Below, piece after piece: positions 1-10,791 of a DNA stretch of 64,000 nt. This stretch comes from Fontibacillus panacisegetis (GTDB lineage: Bacteria; Bacillota; Bacilli; Paenibacillales; Paenibacillaceae), in contig NZ_FNBG01000023.1 of the NCBI RefSeq assembly GCF_900102215.1, positions 1 to 64,000 on the forward strand. The letters are read 5' to 3'. A program made the translations under genes and the position numbers. Below the pieces are notes generated by a model, which worked only from the letters and a program-made list of their open reading frames with translations, was not told the origin of the DNA and did no database searches. Each line of letters starts with the position of its first letter. Position 1 is the first letter of the stretch.

Positions 1-3000
1 CTTACACCTGTTTGTTTTCTAATTACACTTTCAATTTCTCCCAATTCAATTCTGTAGCCTCTGACTTTGACTTGTTCATCCATTCTTCCCAAGTACTCAA
101 TAGTTCCATCAGGCAGCCATCTTGCCAGGTCACCTGTTCGGTACATTCTCTGAACTCCACTGAACTCCTTGTCCCCATTCATAACAAATGGATCTTCAAA
201 AAAAGCCCGTTTCGTTCTTAGTTCATCGTTCACATAACCTCTGCCAACAGAGACCCCTGCTACACATAACTCACCTACAACTCCAACCGGACACAATCTG
301 CTAACAGAATCAAGTATATATATACTTACATTATTTAGAGGTTTACCTATCGGTACGTTAACCATGGTCTCTGGCATACTTCTGATTACATGCTGACAGA
401 TATCATCAGATGCCTCTGCTGGACCATAGGCATTGATCACAGGAATTTCAGCGCAAATATTAAACCATTGTCTTAACAAATAAGGTTTAACCATCTCGCC
501 TGTGATCATCAAATACTTCAATTCTGGCAAACGGATTCCGCTGTCTTCTATATAGTCCATCATTACTGACATGTAGGAAGGTACGACTTCAAGCAAAGTC
601 ACACGATCCTTAGCTATAGAATCTACGAATCGCTTCGGTTCCAATACTAATTCGTTGGAATAAATAACGGTGGTACCGCCCAAAGCTAATGCCCCTACCA
701 TTTGCCACACTGAAATATCAAAACAATGATTCGCGTTCTGAGCAAACACAAAACGATGATCAAGCCCTAACATATCCCGCTCCGCCAGAATATGATTCAA
801 CATCCCTGCATGTTCAATCATGACTCCCTTTGGTTTCCCTGTGGAACCTGATGTGAACAAAATATAGGCTAAGCCGGACGGCTTGATACTTTTCTTCAAA
901 TCATCTTGATTTATAGCATCTAATTGCTTCTCAATCTGATCTAAACAAATGATTTCCCCATGATACCCATTCTTGAACTCCTCCGTAACATGCCTGGACA
1001 AGGTCAAAATATATTTCACGTTAGCTTCCTGTAGAATATCTAATCGTCTTTGAATAGGATGATCTACATCAAGTGGCAAGTATGCACCACCTGCTTTCCA
1101 AATCCCCATGATGCTTCGAATCATGTCAGGTGTTCTTTCTAACATGATGCCTACAACATCTTCTTCACTTATTCGATTATTCAGAAGGAATTTAGCTATT
1201 TGATTCGCTCTACTATTTAATTCCTCGTACATGACATCTTGCTCTTCATACCTGATCGCTGTTTTGGTCGGTGATTTATGCGCCCATTCCTCGAACAGAT
1301 CTAATATAGTCTTCTCATGCTCATATTCTACTTTCGTATCATTAAATTCGACTAATAGTTGTTCCTTTTCTTCCGCTGTAACCATATCAAGTTCATAACA
1401 TTTCTGTGCTGGATCTAGTAAAATCGAATGAAGCAGTGTTATAAAATGCCCTACCATTCGGTCAATTGTTTCTTCCTTGAATAACTCTGTAGCATACTCA
1501 ACCATTAATGTGTAGTTGTCCCCACGATCTACAATTTCAAATTCAATATCGAATTTACAATCATCTGTTAATAATTCTTGATATTCAAACGTAACATCAG
1601 TTGATTCTAATTTTAAGTAATCGAAATCTTGATAAGAGAACATAATATCAAACAGTGGATTTCTGTTTACTTCGCTCTTAATTCCTGACAATTCAATGAT
1701 TCTCTCTAATTGCACCTCCGAATTAGAGAAAGCCATCATTGTATTATTCTGAACAGTTTTCAAAAAATCATTAAAACGTTGTTGTTGATCTAAAGAGTTT
1801 CTTATAGGTACAGTATTTACAAACATCCCAATGAGATCTTGTAAGTTATGATGGTTGCGTCCCTCAACTAAGGTCCCCACAACGATGTCTGTTTGTCTAG
1901 AATACATGGACAACAACACATTTAATGCAGAGATAAAAAATGTGTACTGCGTGCACTCATTCTCTCTACATCTTTTCGATATCATCTGCTTCACATCTGC
2001 ATTAATGTCATACTTCAATATATTCCCGGCATAACTTCTGGAAAGTGGTCGAACAAAGTCTGTCGCAATACCACTTTCGGGAGCCTCGCTACTGAAAACA
2101 TCTTTCCAATATGATTCTTGTATACGAATTTCTTCAGAGCGTAAAAGCTCATTTTGCCATACAACAAAATCTTTATACTGGCATTTCAGAGGCAATAACG
2201 CGATATCGTTATAGATAGCCATGATTTCTTTGGCCAAAATTAAAGCACTCGCACCGTCGAAGATGATATGGTGAAAATCCAAAAATAATATGAAGTTATC
2301 TGAACTAACCTTTATTACGCGCGCTCTCATTAATGAATCATTCTTCAGATCAAATGGTCTGATAAAATCTTTTCTTAGCGTCTCAATACACTGCTCTTCA
2401 TTGATTTCATCTAAGCTCTCAATATACTCAATTTGGATATTATTAATTTCAGTAATACCCTTAATAATCTGTACAATTTCACCATCAATTTGGGCAAAAT
2501 TAGCTCTCAAGTTTTCGTGTCGATTTACTATTGTGTTTAATGCATTATTGAATTTGTCTATATCAAATTTACCGGTAATTTTTATGACAGATGGAAGATT
2601 ATAATTTAAACTATCCGGGTTAAACTCGTGCAGGACATACATTCTTTTTTGGGAGGAGGATGTTTCATAGTAAGGTTTTTCTTCTATCTTAGGAATAGTA
2701 ATTATTTGTGATTTTTGACTGTTAATTAATAACTCATCGATAATAATAGCAATACTACTCACCGATAAGGATTGTCCCAGCTTAGAAATAGGTATACGAA
2801 TACCATCATATCTCACCTGGATTTCAGAAATCATTTTTAGTACTTTTAATGAGTTCAATCCTAACGAGAACACACCGTCATCCTTACTAAAATGATCTGA
2901 GTCGATCAGACGACTAACAATTTCAAATACTGTCGCTTCTGTATCCGTCATATCAGCATGCTTATATTCAAGCAATATTTTTTCCGTCTCGGATTGACCA

Positions 3001-6000
3001 TTTTGTACATTACTATAGAACTTCTCTGGAATCATCCCCAATGGAATGTTCAAATGACACCAATCAAGCAGGTTGTTAACATATTTATCTTCTGTAATGA
3101 ATTGAACATTTGCGACGATATTATGATTAACTGCATCATAAATAACCTCAGCTTCACTGAGTAAAGGGCATTGGTTAAGCTTTTCTTCAATTAACCACGT
3201 GCTAAATAACCTTCCGTCTTTTAAGAAGCATTGCTCCTGATGTCCAACCATTTCTAGCTGGGCCTCATTCGTTATTCTTGCAAGCCATCCTGTATTATAA
3301 ATTTCAATTCTATTTTTACCTAAATATAACTGGCCATAATTATTCGTGATGACCGGTTTACCCTCTTTATTCAGGATAGAGCAACAGAATTCATCATTTA
3401 GAATGCCGTAATCAGATACATGAATAGACAATTGTCTTTCAAGTTGTCCTAAATTGATATTATTCACAACACTAATAGTCGTCGTCTCATCTTCTTGCGA
3501 GAAAACGTTCAAATCATATAATGGACGAATTGGATCATCACATAATTGCTCCATAATACTAAGGTATAGCTGCAACCATCTGGATACGCTCTCTCTTGAA
3601 TAAAGTTCACTATTAAAATCGATGTCAAATACAATTTCACCTTTAAAATCAATGATGTTAAAAAACAAGTCGTATTTCACATTTTCTAAATCTAATGGCA
3701 AAATTTCAATCGTCGTTTCTATAAATTCTTTACTTTGAGGCATTCGATCCATATTGAACATAATATTCATCTGGGGATGACTTATTTCAATCTCCATACT
3801 TAATGAATCCATAGGAAAGTTTTTAATAACATCAAATTCCCTGAACGTTTTTAAGTTGCTTTTTGCAAGATTAATAATCGTTGAGTCATCATTGAGCTGC
3901 GCCACTATTGGAAGAATAGAATTACAATTACCAATTAACGATTTAGGTGCGATAGCTTGTTGTCCTGCAACGGGTACTGCGATGGCGAAATTTTTCTGCT
4001 CCGAGATCTGATTAAGCATGATTTGATATACTGAAAGGAACACAATAAAGGGGCTGCATTTAGCGGTTGCTGCTAATTTCCTTACTTTTTTTATAAAACT
4101 ATCATCTGTGGTGTAAGTTAGACGTTCCCCTTTATTTTTACCTGTATCCGCAACCGACATCAGGTTTCTTTGGGGTAAATGAATCTCATGATCACAATCG
4201 CTCAGATATTCTCTCCAGAAATTAGAAAATTCCGTTTTATCGAGACCTTTTAAGGCGATTTCATTCAGATCTAAATACTCACTAAAGCTCACAACCTCAT
4301 TAAATCTGGGAGTATCTCCTGTCTTTAAGCTATTATAGGCTTCAATTAATTCCTCAAAAAGTAGCGACACTGACCACCCATCTGCAATTAAGTGATGAGC
4401 TATAATTAGCATTCTCACACTACCATTGGATATGTTGTTTGGTTCCAAAACATACACCTTAAATAACGGACCATTGATATAATCAAATCTTGTATTTACC
4501 AACTCAGATATAACATTGGATTCTGAATCTATATCTGTTTTGATCACGACAACAGGATTAGTTACGTTACTATTAATGCAAAATTTTGACATGTCACTTG
4601 TGATTGTATAACGTAATGCTTCATGCCTAGCCACAACGATTTCTAACGCAGCATTCACACAACTATAGTCAATATGACCTTCTATACTGATTAGAATAGG
4701 TTGATTAAATGCACTTGTGCCCTGATTCACCATTTCAGAAGCTAACATTTTTTGTTGCTCCAAGGTTAACTCAAGGGTCTTGTGAGCCTTTACACTATAA
4801 CGGTCTATCTTCTCATCTACTAAAAAAAAAACTGATTTCATTTGTAGACAAGTCTCTTTTACTGCATTAATTATTTTTTCCAAATCCTCATCGGTATGGC
4901 TGACAGATAAGAAGCTGTTTCTACCTTCCCAAATATAGACCCCTTTATCCAGAAGATGATAATAGAACATTTCCATATTGCCTCTTAATATAAATCTAAA
5001 GAGAGATCCACAGTACACAATCTCAATAGGGGCCTGATTCTCTATAAAAAAGGCATTCAAAGTATCCGCTAAAAATTTCGTTCTAGCGTTGATAACGGGA
5101 TAAATGGTATCACTTTCTGCTTTTATTTTATGTAAAACTGCCTTCGCTGCCGCCATAGTCAATGGATGATGACAGAACGTTCCACCAGCAAATGTTCTTC
5201 TTTCCTCATCGGGTGGAGTGGAGTCATCACCATAATTCCATACACCACCATCAATACAATTCATAACTTCCTTTGTTCCAGCAACAATACCAATTGGCAT
5301 TCCACCACCAACGATTTTTCCATAAGTAACCAAATCTGCCTTTACTCCAAAAAACTCTTGTGCTCCACCTTTTCCCAAACGAAAACCTAGTATCATCTCA
5401 TCAAAGATCAATTTGATTCCTTTGTTCTCTGTTAAATTCCTTAATTCATGTAGAAACGCTCGTGGTTGCAGATCCGGTCTTCTACTCTGAACCGGTTCAA
5501 CAAGAACCGCAGCGAGTTCATCCGCATGCTCTGAAATAAACACTAATGATTCTGGATCGTCATAGTCCAGGATGTAAATATCGTCTACAAGACCCTGTGG
5601 AATTCCCCCAGCTATTGGTGTAACAACTTCCTTCGCTTTGTTCATAGGATGCATTCCCAGTACTCCGTCAAAGGTTCCATGATAAGCACCCGCGAAAATT
5701 ACAACTTTATTTTTCCCTGTTGCTGCTCGTGCAACACGAAGCGCAACCATAACGGCCTCTGTACCAGAGTTAAAAAAGGATACTCTTTCTGTACCCGTAA
5801 ATTCACATATTAATTCTGCTACCTCACCTGATAAATCTGTAATCAAACTAAGTGGAAATCCTTTAGTTAATTCATTCGTTATAGCCTCTTTAATAAAATT
5901 TGCATTATGACCGAAAAGACTAACGCCGAAGTCCATCGTTAAATCAATGTAGGTATTACCATCAATATCTGTAATGTGAGAACCTTTACTATCCTGGAAT

Positions 6001-6845
6001 ACGAGCTGATACACCATTTCTTTAATGGCAGGCCGAAATCCTGAAATATTTCTCCAATCCGCATAAGGTAATCTGTATTTTGCTGCGAATTCTTTAGATA
6101 ATTTAGTTTTAGCTGTATAACGTTCAATCAAATCTTGAATATGCTCGGTTTGTTTCTCGTTACTCCGCTTTTTCTCCAATTCTATACGTTTGTGTGGGAT
6201 ATAGGGTTTATAACTGCTATTGCTATGATCCTGATTAATCTCGACAACATGCGGCTCTTTATAACTAGTTTTGTTTTCTATTTTTTGACCTTGTTCGGGG
6301 AGCTTCATTGTACCAGTATTAGGTGTCATAGTCGTTGCTGCTACGTGATTACCCGATAAAAATTTTAATTGATTATTCATTATTTCTAGCTGCTGTGAAA
6401 ATAAACTTGCTACAGAAGCATCATCAATTTGTATATTGACAGGTACATTGATAGGTACATTCGTCGGTGCTTCTGAATGATTCACCAAATGCTCATTATG
6501 TTTTACATCCTCAGTAGCTTTATCCAGAACATTATTTTCAATAGCAATCTTTTGTAGAGCATCGGTACTTTGTTCGATTTGTATGAAATAATCCGACTGA
6601 AGTCGAGGTAATATATAATCTGAAATATCTGCTACCGAGGTTAGCTGTTCAAAAAATAGTGTAAGAGGAATTTCTACATGGAATTCCTCCTTAATATAGC
6701 TATTTACATCCGTTAATATGATAGAATCAGCACCTAGCTCGATAAGATTCTCATACCGATCTATTCCTTGAGGATCCATCCTTGCTGTAGTTGCTATCAG
6801 TTTCGTTAATCTATCTACAACTATTTCATAATTATTTGTATTCAT
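1..6845 (-). CDS. Hybrid PKS/NRPS subunit, ACP-aminotransferase-C-(eroded A)-PCP-C-A (partial, runs off left edge)
   Basis: Open reading frame without a stop to the window edge. The ATG at 6845 has AAGGAG 8 nt upstream and lies 19 bp after the FAAL-KS gene. Domains in order: ACP (about 6845-6590, LGADSI serine site); a Pro/Val/Asn-rich linker; a GSA-type class III aminotransferase (about 6130-4900, with DEMILGFR and the PLP-lysine motif YGKIVGGG); a C domain (HHLIADGWS near 4385); a decayed A-domain tail (about 3450-3000); a PCP (LGLNSLK near 2850); a second C domain (HHIIFDG near 2245); and an A domain (TSGSTGKPKG near 845). The A-domain pocket reads D-I-W-E-M-T-A-D-D, which I cannot assign. 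By analogy with mycosubtilin/iturin A subunits, the aminotransferase should convert a beta-keto acyl-ACP to a beta-amino acyl-ACP before peptide extension. The first module appears unable to activate its own amino acid. Confidence 0.9.
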   Translation of the reverse strand, partial: MNTNNYEIVVDRLTKLIATTARMDPQGIDRYENLIELGADSIILTDVNSYIKEEFHVEIPLTLFFEQLTSVADISDYILPRLQSDYFIQIEQSTDALQKIAIENNVLDKATEDVKHNEHLVNHSEAPTNVPINVPVNIQIDDASVASLFSQQLEIMNNQLKFLSGNHVAATTMTPNTGTMKLPEQGQKIENKTSYKEPHVVEINQDHSNSSYKPYIPHKRIELEKKRSNEKQTEHIQDLIERYTAKTKLSKEFAAKYRLPYADWRNISGFRPAIKEMVYQLVFQDSKGSHITDIDGNTYIDLTMDFGVSLFGHNANFIKEAITNELTKGFPLSLITDLSGEVAELICEFTGTERVSFFNSGTEAVMVALRVARAATGKNKVVIFAGAYHGTFDGVLGMHPMNKAKEVVTPIAGGIPQGLVDDIYILDYDDPESLVFISEHADELAAVLVEPVQSRRPDLQPRAFLHELRNLTENKGIKLIFDEMILGFRLGKGGAQEFFGVKADLVTYGKIVGGGMPIGIVAGTKEVMNCIDGGVWNYGDDSTPPDEERRTFAGGTFCHHPLTMAAAKAVLHKIKAESDTIYPVINARTKFLADTLNAFFIENQAPIEIVYCGSLFRFILRGNMEMFYYHLLDKGVYIWEGRNSFLSVSHTDEDLEKIINAVKETCLQMKSVFFLVDEKIDRYSVKAHKTLELTLEQQKMLASEMVNQGTSAFNQPILISIEGHIDYSCVNAALEIVVARHEALRYTITSDMSKFCINSNVTNPVVVIKTDIDSESNVISELVNTRFDYINGPLFKVYVLEPNNISNGSVRMLIIAHHLIADGWSVSLLFEELIEAYNSLKTGDTPRFNEVVSFSEYLDLNEIALKGLDKTEFSNFWREYLSDCDHEIHLPQRNLMSVADTGKNKGERLTYTTDDSFIKKVRKLAATAKCSPFIVFLSVYQIMLNQISEQKNFAIAVPVAGQQAIAPKSLIGNCNSILPIVAQLNDDSTIINLAKSNLKTFREFDVIKNFPMDSLSMEIEISHPQMNIMFNMDRMPQSKEFIETTIEILPLDLENVKYDLFFNIIDFKGEIVFDIDFNSELYSRESVSRWLQLYLSIMEQLCDDPIRPLYDLNVFSQEDETTTISVVNNINLGQLERQLSIHVSDYGILNDEFCCSILNKEGKPVITNNYGQLYLGKNRIEIYNTGWLARITNEAQLEMVGHQEQCFLKDGRLFSTWLIEEKLNQCPLLSEAEVIYDAVNHNIVANVQFITEDKYVNNLLDWCHLNIPLGMIPEKFYSNVQNGQSETEKILLEYKHADMTDTEATVFEIVSRLIDSDHFSKDDGVFSLGLNSLKVLKMISEIQVRYDGIRIPISKLGQSLSVSSIAIIIDELLINSQKSQIITIPKIEEKPYYETSSSQKRMYVLHEFNPDSLNYNLPSVIKITGKFDIDKFNNALNTIVNRHENLRANFAQIDGEIVQIIKGITEINNIQIEYIESLDEINEEQCIETLRKDFIRPFDLKNDSLMRARVIKVSSDNFILFLDFHHIIFDGASALILAKEIMAIYNDIALLPLKCQYKDFVVWQNELLRSEEIRIQESYWKDVFSSEAPESGIATDFVRPLSRSYAGNILKYDINADVKQMISKRCRENECTQYTFFISALNVLLSMYSRQTDIVVGTLVEGRNHHNLQDLIGMFVNTVPIRNSLDQQQRFNDFLKTVQNNTMMAFSNSEVQLERIIELSGIKSEVNRNPLFDIMFSYQDFDYLKLESTDVTFEYQELLTDDCKFDIEFEIVDRGDNYTLMVEYATELFKEETIDRMVGHFITLLHSILLDPAQKCYELDMVTAEEKEQLLVEFNDTKVEYEHEKTILDLFEEWAHKSPTKTAIRYEEQDVMYEELNSRANQIAKFLLNNRISEEDVVGIMLERTPDMIRSIMGIWKAGGAYLPLDVDHPIQRRLDILQEANVKYILTLSRHVTEEFKNGYHGEIICLDQIEKQLDAINQDDLKKSIKPSGLAYILFTSGSTGKPKGVMIEHAGMLNHILAERDMLGLDHRFVFAQNANHCFDISVWQMVGALALGGTTVIYSNELVLEPKRFVDSIAKDRVTLLEVVPSYMSVMMDYIEDSGIRLPELKYLMITGEMVKPYLLRQWFNICAEIPVINAYGPAEASDDICQHVIRSMPETMVNVPIGKPLNNVSIYILDSVSRLCPVGVVGELCVAGVSVGRGYVNDELRTKRAFFEDPFVMNGDKEFSGVQRMYRTGDLARWLPDGTIEYLGRMDEQVKVRGYRIELGEIESVIRKQTGV

Positions 6846-6864
6846 TTCATTTACTCCTTATATT

Positions 6865-9800
6865 TTATATGTTTTGCAAAACTAAAAATTCCGGCCAACA
6901 TCTATTTTTATTGAATAAATAAGTAGGTAAGCTCTCTCTTCTACAATTTTCAACCATGAATAGGTCGTTCCAGCAGGGCTGTGAACCTCTCACATATAGT
7001 CCACATATTTTCTCCATTAAACGATCTCTATCGGCTTCTTTCGGATCACTCAAGAAATTAGAAATGTACTTCCTGGTCGATTCATTGAGTTGTTCTACAT
7101 CTTCCGACGTTAATTCACCCCACTGAACACCTTTTCGCAAATCTTGAACTACTTTAACTTCACCAACATATATTTGCTCTTTAAGCTGCGTAGCATAATC
7201 GAATTGGCCAAGCTTCTGTATCAGTTCCTTCGTGTCTTTAGCGACTATAGCTAAACGATGTGGATCATGGCCCCTTCCCATGGATGCCGTGTAACAAATA
7301 TCAGCTAGTCTTAACTCATTATTTGAAGTCAAATAATCAAAATAAGTATTTGCTAACGTTTTCAGACCGTTTCTAGTTGTCGCAGACAAAACAAATGGAT
7401 ATGATTTAGGAGCCTGTTCTGTACTTCTATCTTCTATAAATTCTTCAAGAATCGTATGACAATTAGTACCTGAGAAACCAAAATTACTAACGCCACATCT
7501 GCGAGGGATCATTTCTGTGTCCCACTTCTTATAATGCCTATTTACATAGAACGGAGAATCAGCAAAATTAATTTTACTATTTAAAGATTCGATGTTTACC
7601 GTAGCAGGAATCACTTTATGTTTGAGCATCATGCAACACTTGACGATACTCACCAAACCAGAAGAAGCATACAAATGCCCTATGTTAGATTTAACTGAAC
7701 CTATTGCACAGAATTGTTTTAGATCTGTTTGTGACCTGAACGCTTTTGTTAGTGCATTAATCTCGATGGGATCGCCTAATTTTGTTCCTGTCCCATGTGC
7801 TTCAATGTATGATATATCTTCAACACTAAGCTCAGATTTTTCTACAGTATCTATGATTAATGCAGCTTGGGCATCGGGATTAGGTGCAGAAAGCCCCACT
7901 GAATGTCCGTCTTGATTAGTATGGATCGAGCGAATTACCGCATACACATGATCTTTATCTTTTTTAGCCTTGTCATAGGGTTTGATTAGAATCGAAACGA
8001 TTCCTTCGCCCTCACCTGTCCCATCAGCATTTTCTGCAAAAGGTCGTGTATGACCATCGGAGGATTCAATTCCAATAGGATCATTTCCTATGATGGGTAA
8101 TACCTTTAGTTGTACGCCACCTACAATGGCTTGCTCACAATCTCCATTGGCTATCCCCTGGCAAGCAATATTTAGAGCAGACATAGAGGCTGAACAAGCA
8201 CTATCAACAATTAAACTCGGACCTTTAAAATCCATAAAATAAGACAATCGTCCACTAATATTTGCGGATAAAGCACCTGTAGCAGACTGAGAGTCTTTCG
8301 ATTTTTTCAAAATATCCTGATACTGATAACCCTCTAAGTCAGATATATAACCAACATAAACTCCTGTTTTACTAGACTTTAACGCATCGCCTCCGTACCC
8401 CGCATCTTCGATCGAGGCGTAAGCCGTCTCTAGAAATAATCTTTGGGACGGTGACATTGCAATAGCTTCTCTCTTAAGTACTTTGAAAAATTCGTGATCA
8501 AACTTGTCGATTTCATAAATAAATCCGGAATCATTCACTTTTCTAACGCCTTCGACTCCTAGACTATTCAAATAATTGTCTACATCATTTTTTCTCGTGT
8601 TTGGTAGAGAACCAACACTTTCTACACCACCACACAAATTACTCCAGAATTCATGAATGTTTGAAGCTCCTGGTAAAATAGCTGACATTCCAATAATGGC
8701 TATATCTGATCTCTTGTTATCGTTCACATTTTTTGGGAAATCTTCATTTTTTGAATATTTGCTGTTTTCCTCTTCGATACCACATATATACTTAGCTAAC
8801 TTTTGGATACTCGAATATTTAAAGAAATCCTCACTAGTAATCCTGTTAGGGTATATTTCATCCAAACGAGCTGCTATATGATTTAACAATAATGAGTTAA
8901 TACCGTATTGAAAAAAATTATCGTTTAAACCTATTTTCAAATCCGGCGACACTTCATTACATATGGCTAAAATAGTTTGATTAACCTCATGAATGTTGTA
9001 TAGTGATTGTTGTTTAGAATGACTCGTCCTCTCATCGAATTCAGCATTACTCGCTAATCTTTCTTCCTCAATTAGTGCGTTACACTCATCAATAACATCT
9101 TTATAAGAGCCATTATCAAAATTCTCTTTTAATGTGAAACGCATTAGTTTTCCACTTGAAGTCTTGGGAATTGTTGCAACAGGTATAATATAGTCCATAT
9201 TGATCCCGATGGTCTTGGCAAACTGCTCTCTTAAAGCAAATGTTATAGGAACAAATTTTTTGTTATCACCCTTATGCACTACGAAAGCCAGTATTTTCTC
9301 TGTCTGTGTTTCTTGATCTATTGTTGAACAAATGGCCACTTTGTTAGGACCGATTTTTTTTACTTCACAAGCAATACGTTCCAGATCATTCGAGAAATAA
9401 TTTTGTCCATTTACGATAACTATTTCCTGGGATCGTCCTATTACTACTAATCGATCATTGCAGAAAAAGCCAAGATCACCGGTTTTAAACCATCCGTCTG
9501 CAGTTCTCGATTCTTCTGTTGCATCTTTATTGGAATAGTAATGGTCTGAGACACTACCACCTTTAATTTGTATGATCCCTAACATATCGCTTCCTAAAAC
9601 CTTACTATCATGATCACATACTCGTATTTCACAATGTTTTACAGCATATCCCTCATCCACATAAGATGAAGCGGATGCATCATTCTCATCATCAAGATAG
9701 ATGATCTTTTCTCCTACCTTAAGGGAGTTTCTATTAATTACAATTCGATGAATTCGACCCTCATTTAGTTTGGGAAATGCAATAGCAAGCGTAGCCTCCG

Positions 9801-10791
9801 CCATCCCATACACAGGAAACATGCTGCTTTCTTTCAAACCATAATTAGACATTTGATTCATAAACTCATCACAAATTTTAATGGATATAGGCTCAGCACC
9901 ATTAAAAATAATTCTCACGTTTGAAAAATCATAATTGTTATTTTTATTACGATTTCTCTCAAGGCCTAATAATGCATATTTCAACCCAAAATTAGGTGAA
10001 GCGAGTATGGTTCCCTTATGTTCAGTAATCTTATCCAGCCATAACGTAGGTTTCACCACAAACAACATTGTATTCATGGTGCATTGAGCAACATCCGCTG
10101 CTGTCATGGCCAGATGACATCCAATCAACCCCATATCATGTGTTAGCGGCATCCACGATACGATGACATCTTTACGATTTAGATTCACTCCGGCAATAAT
10201 AGCATCTATGTTCAGCATTAAATTTCTATGTGTTAACACAACGCCTTTGGGCATGCCCGTTGAACCAGAGGAGAATTGGATAAATGCCGTATCCTCAGGC
10301 ATTGGCGCATGGAGCTGGCCATTTTCTGAATACAAGAGGGTTTGCTCACAATCTATAAAACGTTCATTCACTAAATTAAAATCATAGTTTTCTTGTTCTG
10401 CAAATTCTTTTAACTTTGTTAAAGAATCCTTTTTTCCAATTACATACCCGTTCTCTAAAATTAGTAATACATTATACAACTTGCGCCTAAATTCATCTTT
10501 TTCATCCGCCACAATGGGGACGGGGACAATTCCTCCAAGAATGCAAGCCCAAAACACATGAATGAAATCATAATTTTCACCCAATTGAAATACTAATTTA
10601 TCTTTACTTTTTAACCCTTTACTTTGAAGATAACCTAGAATACACAAGGACTTCCTATAAATTTCATGAAAAGAACAACGAATCTCCTCTGACTTGCTTT
10701 TCACAAATGTGATCCCGTTTTCCTTTTCATTATCTTTATCAATCAATAACTGAGTTAATGTACTAAACTTTAATACATTATTTTCTTCCAA
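6865..10791 (-). CDS. FAAL-ACP-KS loading and elongation protein of the region 1 lipopeptide cluster
   Basis: About 1308 residues. N-terminal fatty-acyl-AMP ligase (residues about 1-560, IQFSSGSTGMPKG and MPLTHDMGLIG motifs), ACP (about 600-675, GINSLL serine site) and ketosynthase (about 700-1130: catalytic Cys in VDSACSAS, His in EAHGTGT and in KSNIGH), then a post-KS linker. The FAAL should activate a fatty acid and load it on the ACP, and the KS should extend it once with malonate loaded by the transacylase at 12815-13759. The next gene starts with the acceptor ACP. The start is chosen as TTG at 10791, where GGAGGGG lies 6 nt upstream. A TTG at 10806 is in frame but overlaps that ribosome site. 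The gene overlaps the aminotransferase gene end by 14 nt. There is no cis AT, KR or DH domain, consistent with leaving a beta-keto group for transamination. Confidence 0.9.
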   Translation of the reverse strand: MEENNVLKFSTLTQLLIDKDNEKENGITFVKSKSEEIRCSFHEIYRKSLCILGYLQSKGLKSKDKLVFQLGENYDFIHVFWACILGGIVPVPIVADEKDEFRRKLYNVLLILENGYVIGKKDSLTKLKEFAEQENYDFNLVNERFIDCEQTLLYSENGQLHAPMPEDTAFIQFSSGSTGMPKGVVLTHRNLMLNIDAIIAGVNLNRKDVIVSWMPLTHDMGLIGCHLAMTAADVAQCTMNTMLFVVKPTLWLDKITEHKGTILASPNFGLKYALLGLERNRNKNNNYDFSNVRIIFNGAEPISIKICDEFMNQMSNYGLKESSMFPVYGMAEATLAIAFPKLNEGRIHRIVINRNSLKVGEKIIYLDDENDASASSYVDEGYAVKHCEIRVCDHDSKVLGSDMLGIIQIKGGSVSDHYYSNKDATEESRTADGWFKTGDLGFFCNDRLVVIGRSQEIVIVNGQNYFSNDLERIACEVKKIGPNKVAICSTIDQETQTEKILAFVVHKGDNKKFVPITFALREQFAKTIGINMDYIIPVATIPKTSSGKLMRFTLKENFDNGSYKDVIDECNALIEEERLASNAEFDERTSHSKQQSLYNIHEVNQTILAICNEVSPDLKIGLNDNFFQYGINSLLLNHIAARLDEIYPNRITSEDFFKYSSIQKLAKYICGIEEENSKYSKNEDFPKNVNDNKRSDIAIIGMSAILPGASNIHEFWSNLCGGVESVGSLPNTRKNDVDNYLNSLGVEGVRKVNDSGFIYEIDKFDHEFFKVLKREAIAMSPSQRLFLETAYASIEDAGYGGDALKSSKTGVYVGYISDLEGYQYQDILKKSKDSQSATGALSANISGRLSYFMDFKGPSLIVDSACSASMSALNIACQGIANGDCEQAIVGGVQLKVLPIIGNDPIGIESSDGHTRPFAENADGTGEGEGIVSILIKPYDKAKKDKDHVYAVIRSIHTNQDGHSVGLSAPNPDAQAALIIDTVEKSELSVEDISYIEAHGTGTKLGDPIEINALTKAFRSQTDLKQFCAIGSVKSNIGHLYASSGLVSIVKCCMMLKHKVIPATVNIESLNSKINFADSPFYVNRHYKKWDTEMIPRRCGVSNFGFSGTNCHTILEEFIEDRSTEQAPKSYPFVLSATTRNGLKTLANTYFDYLTSNNELRLADICYTASMGRGHDPHRLAIVAKDTKELIQKLGQFDYATQLKEQIYVGEVKVVQDLRKGVQWGELTSEDVEQLNESTRKYISNFLSDPKEADRDRLMEKICGLYVRGSQPCWNDLFMVENCRRESLPTYLFNKNRCWPEFLVLQNI

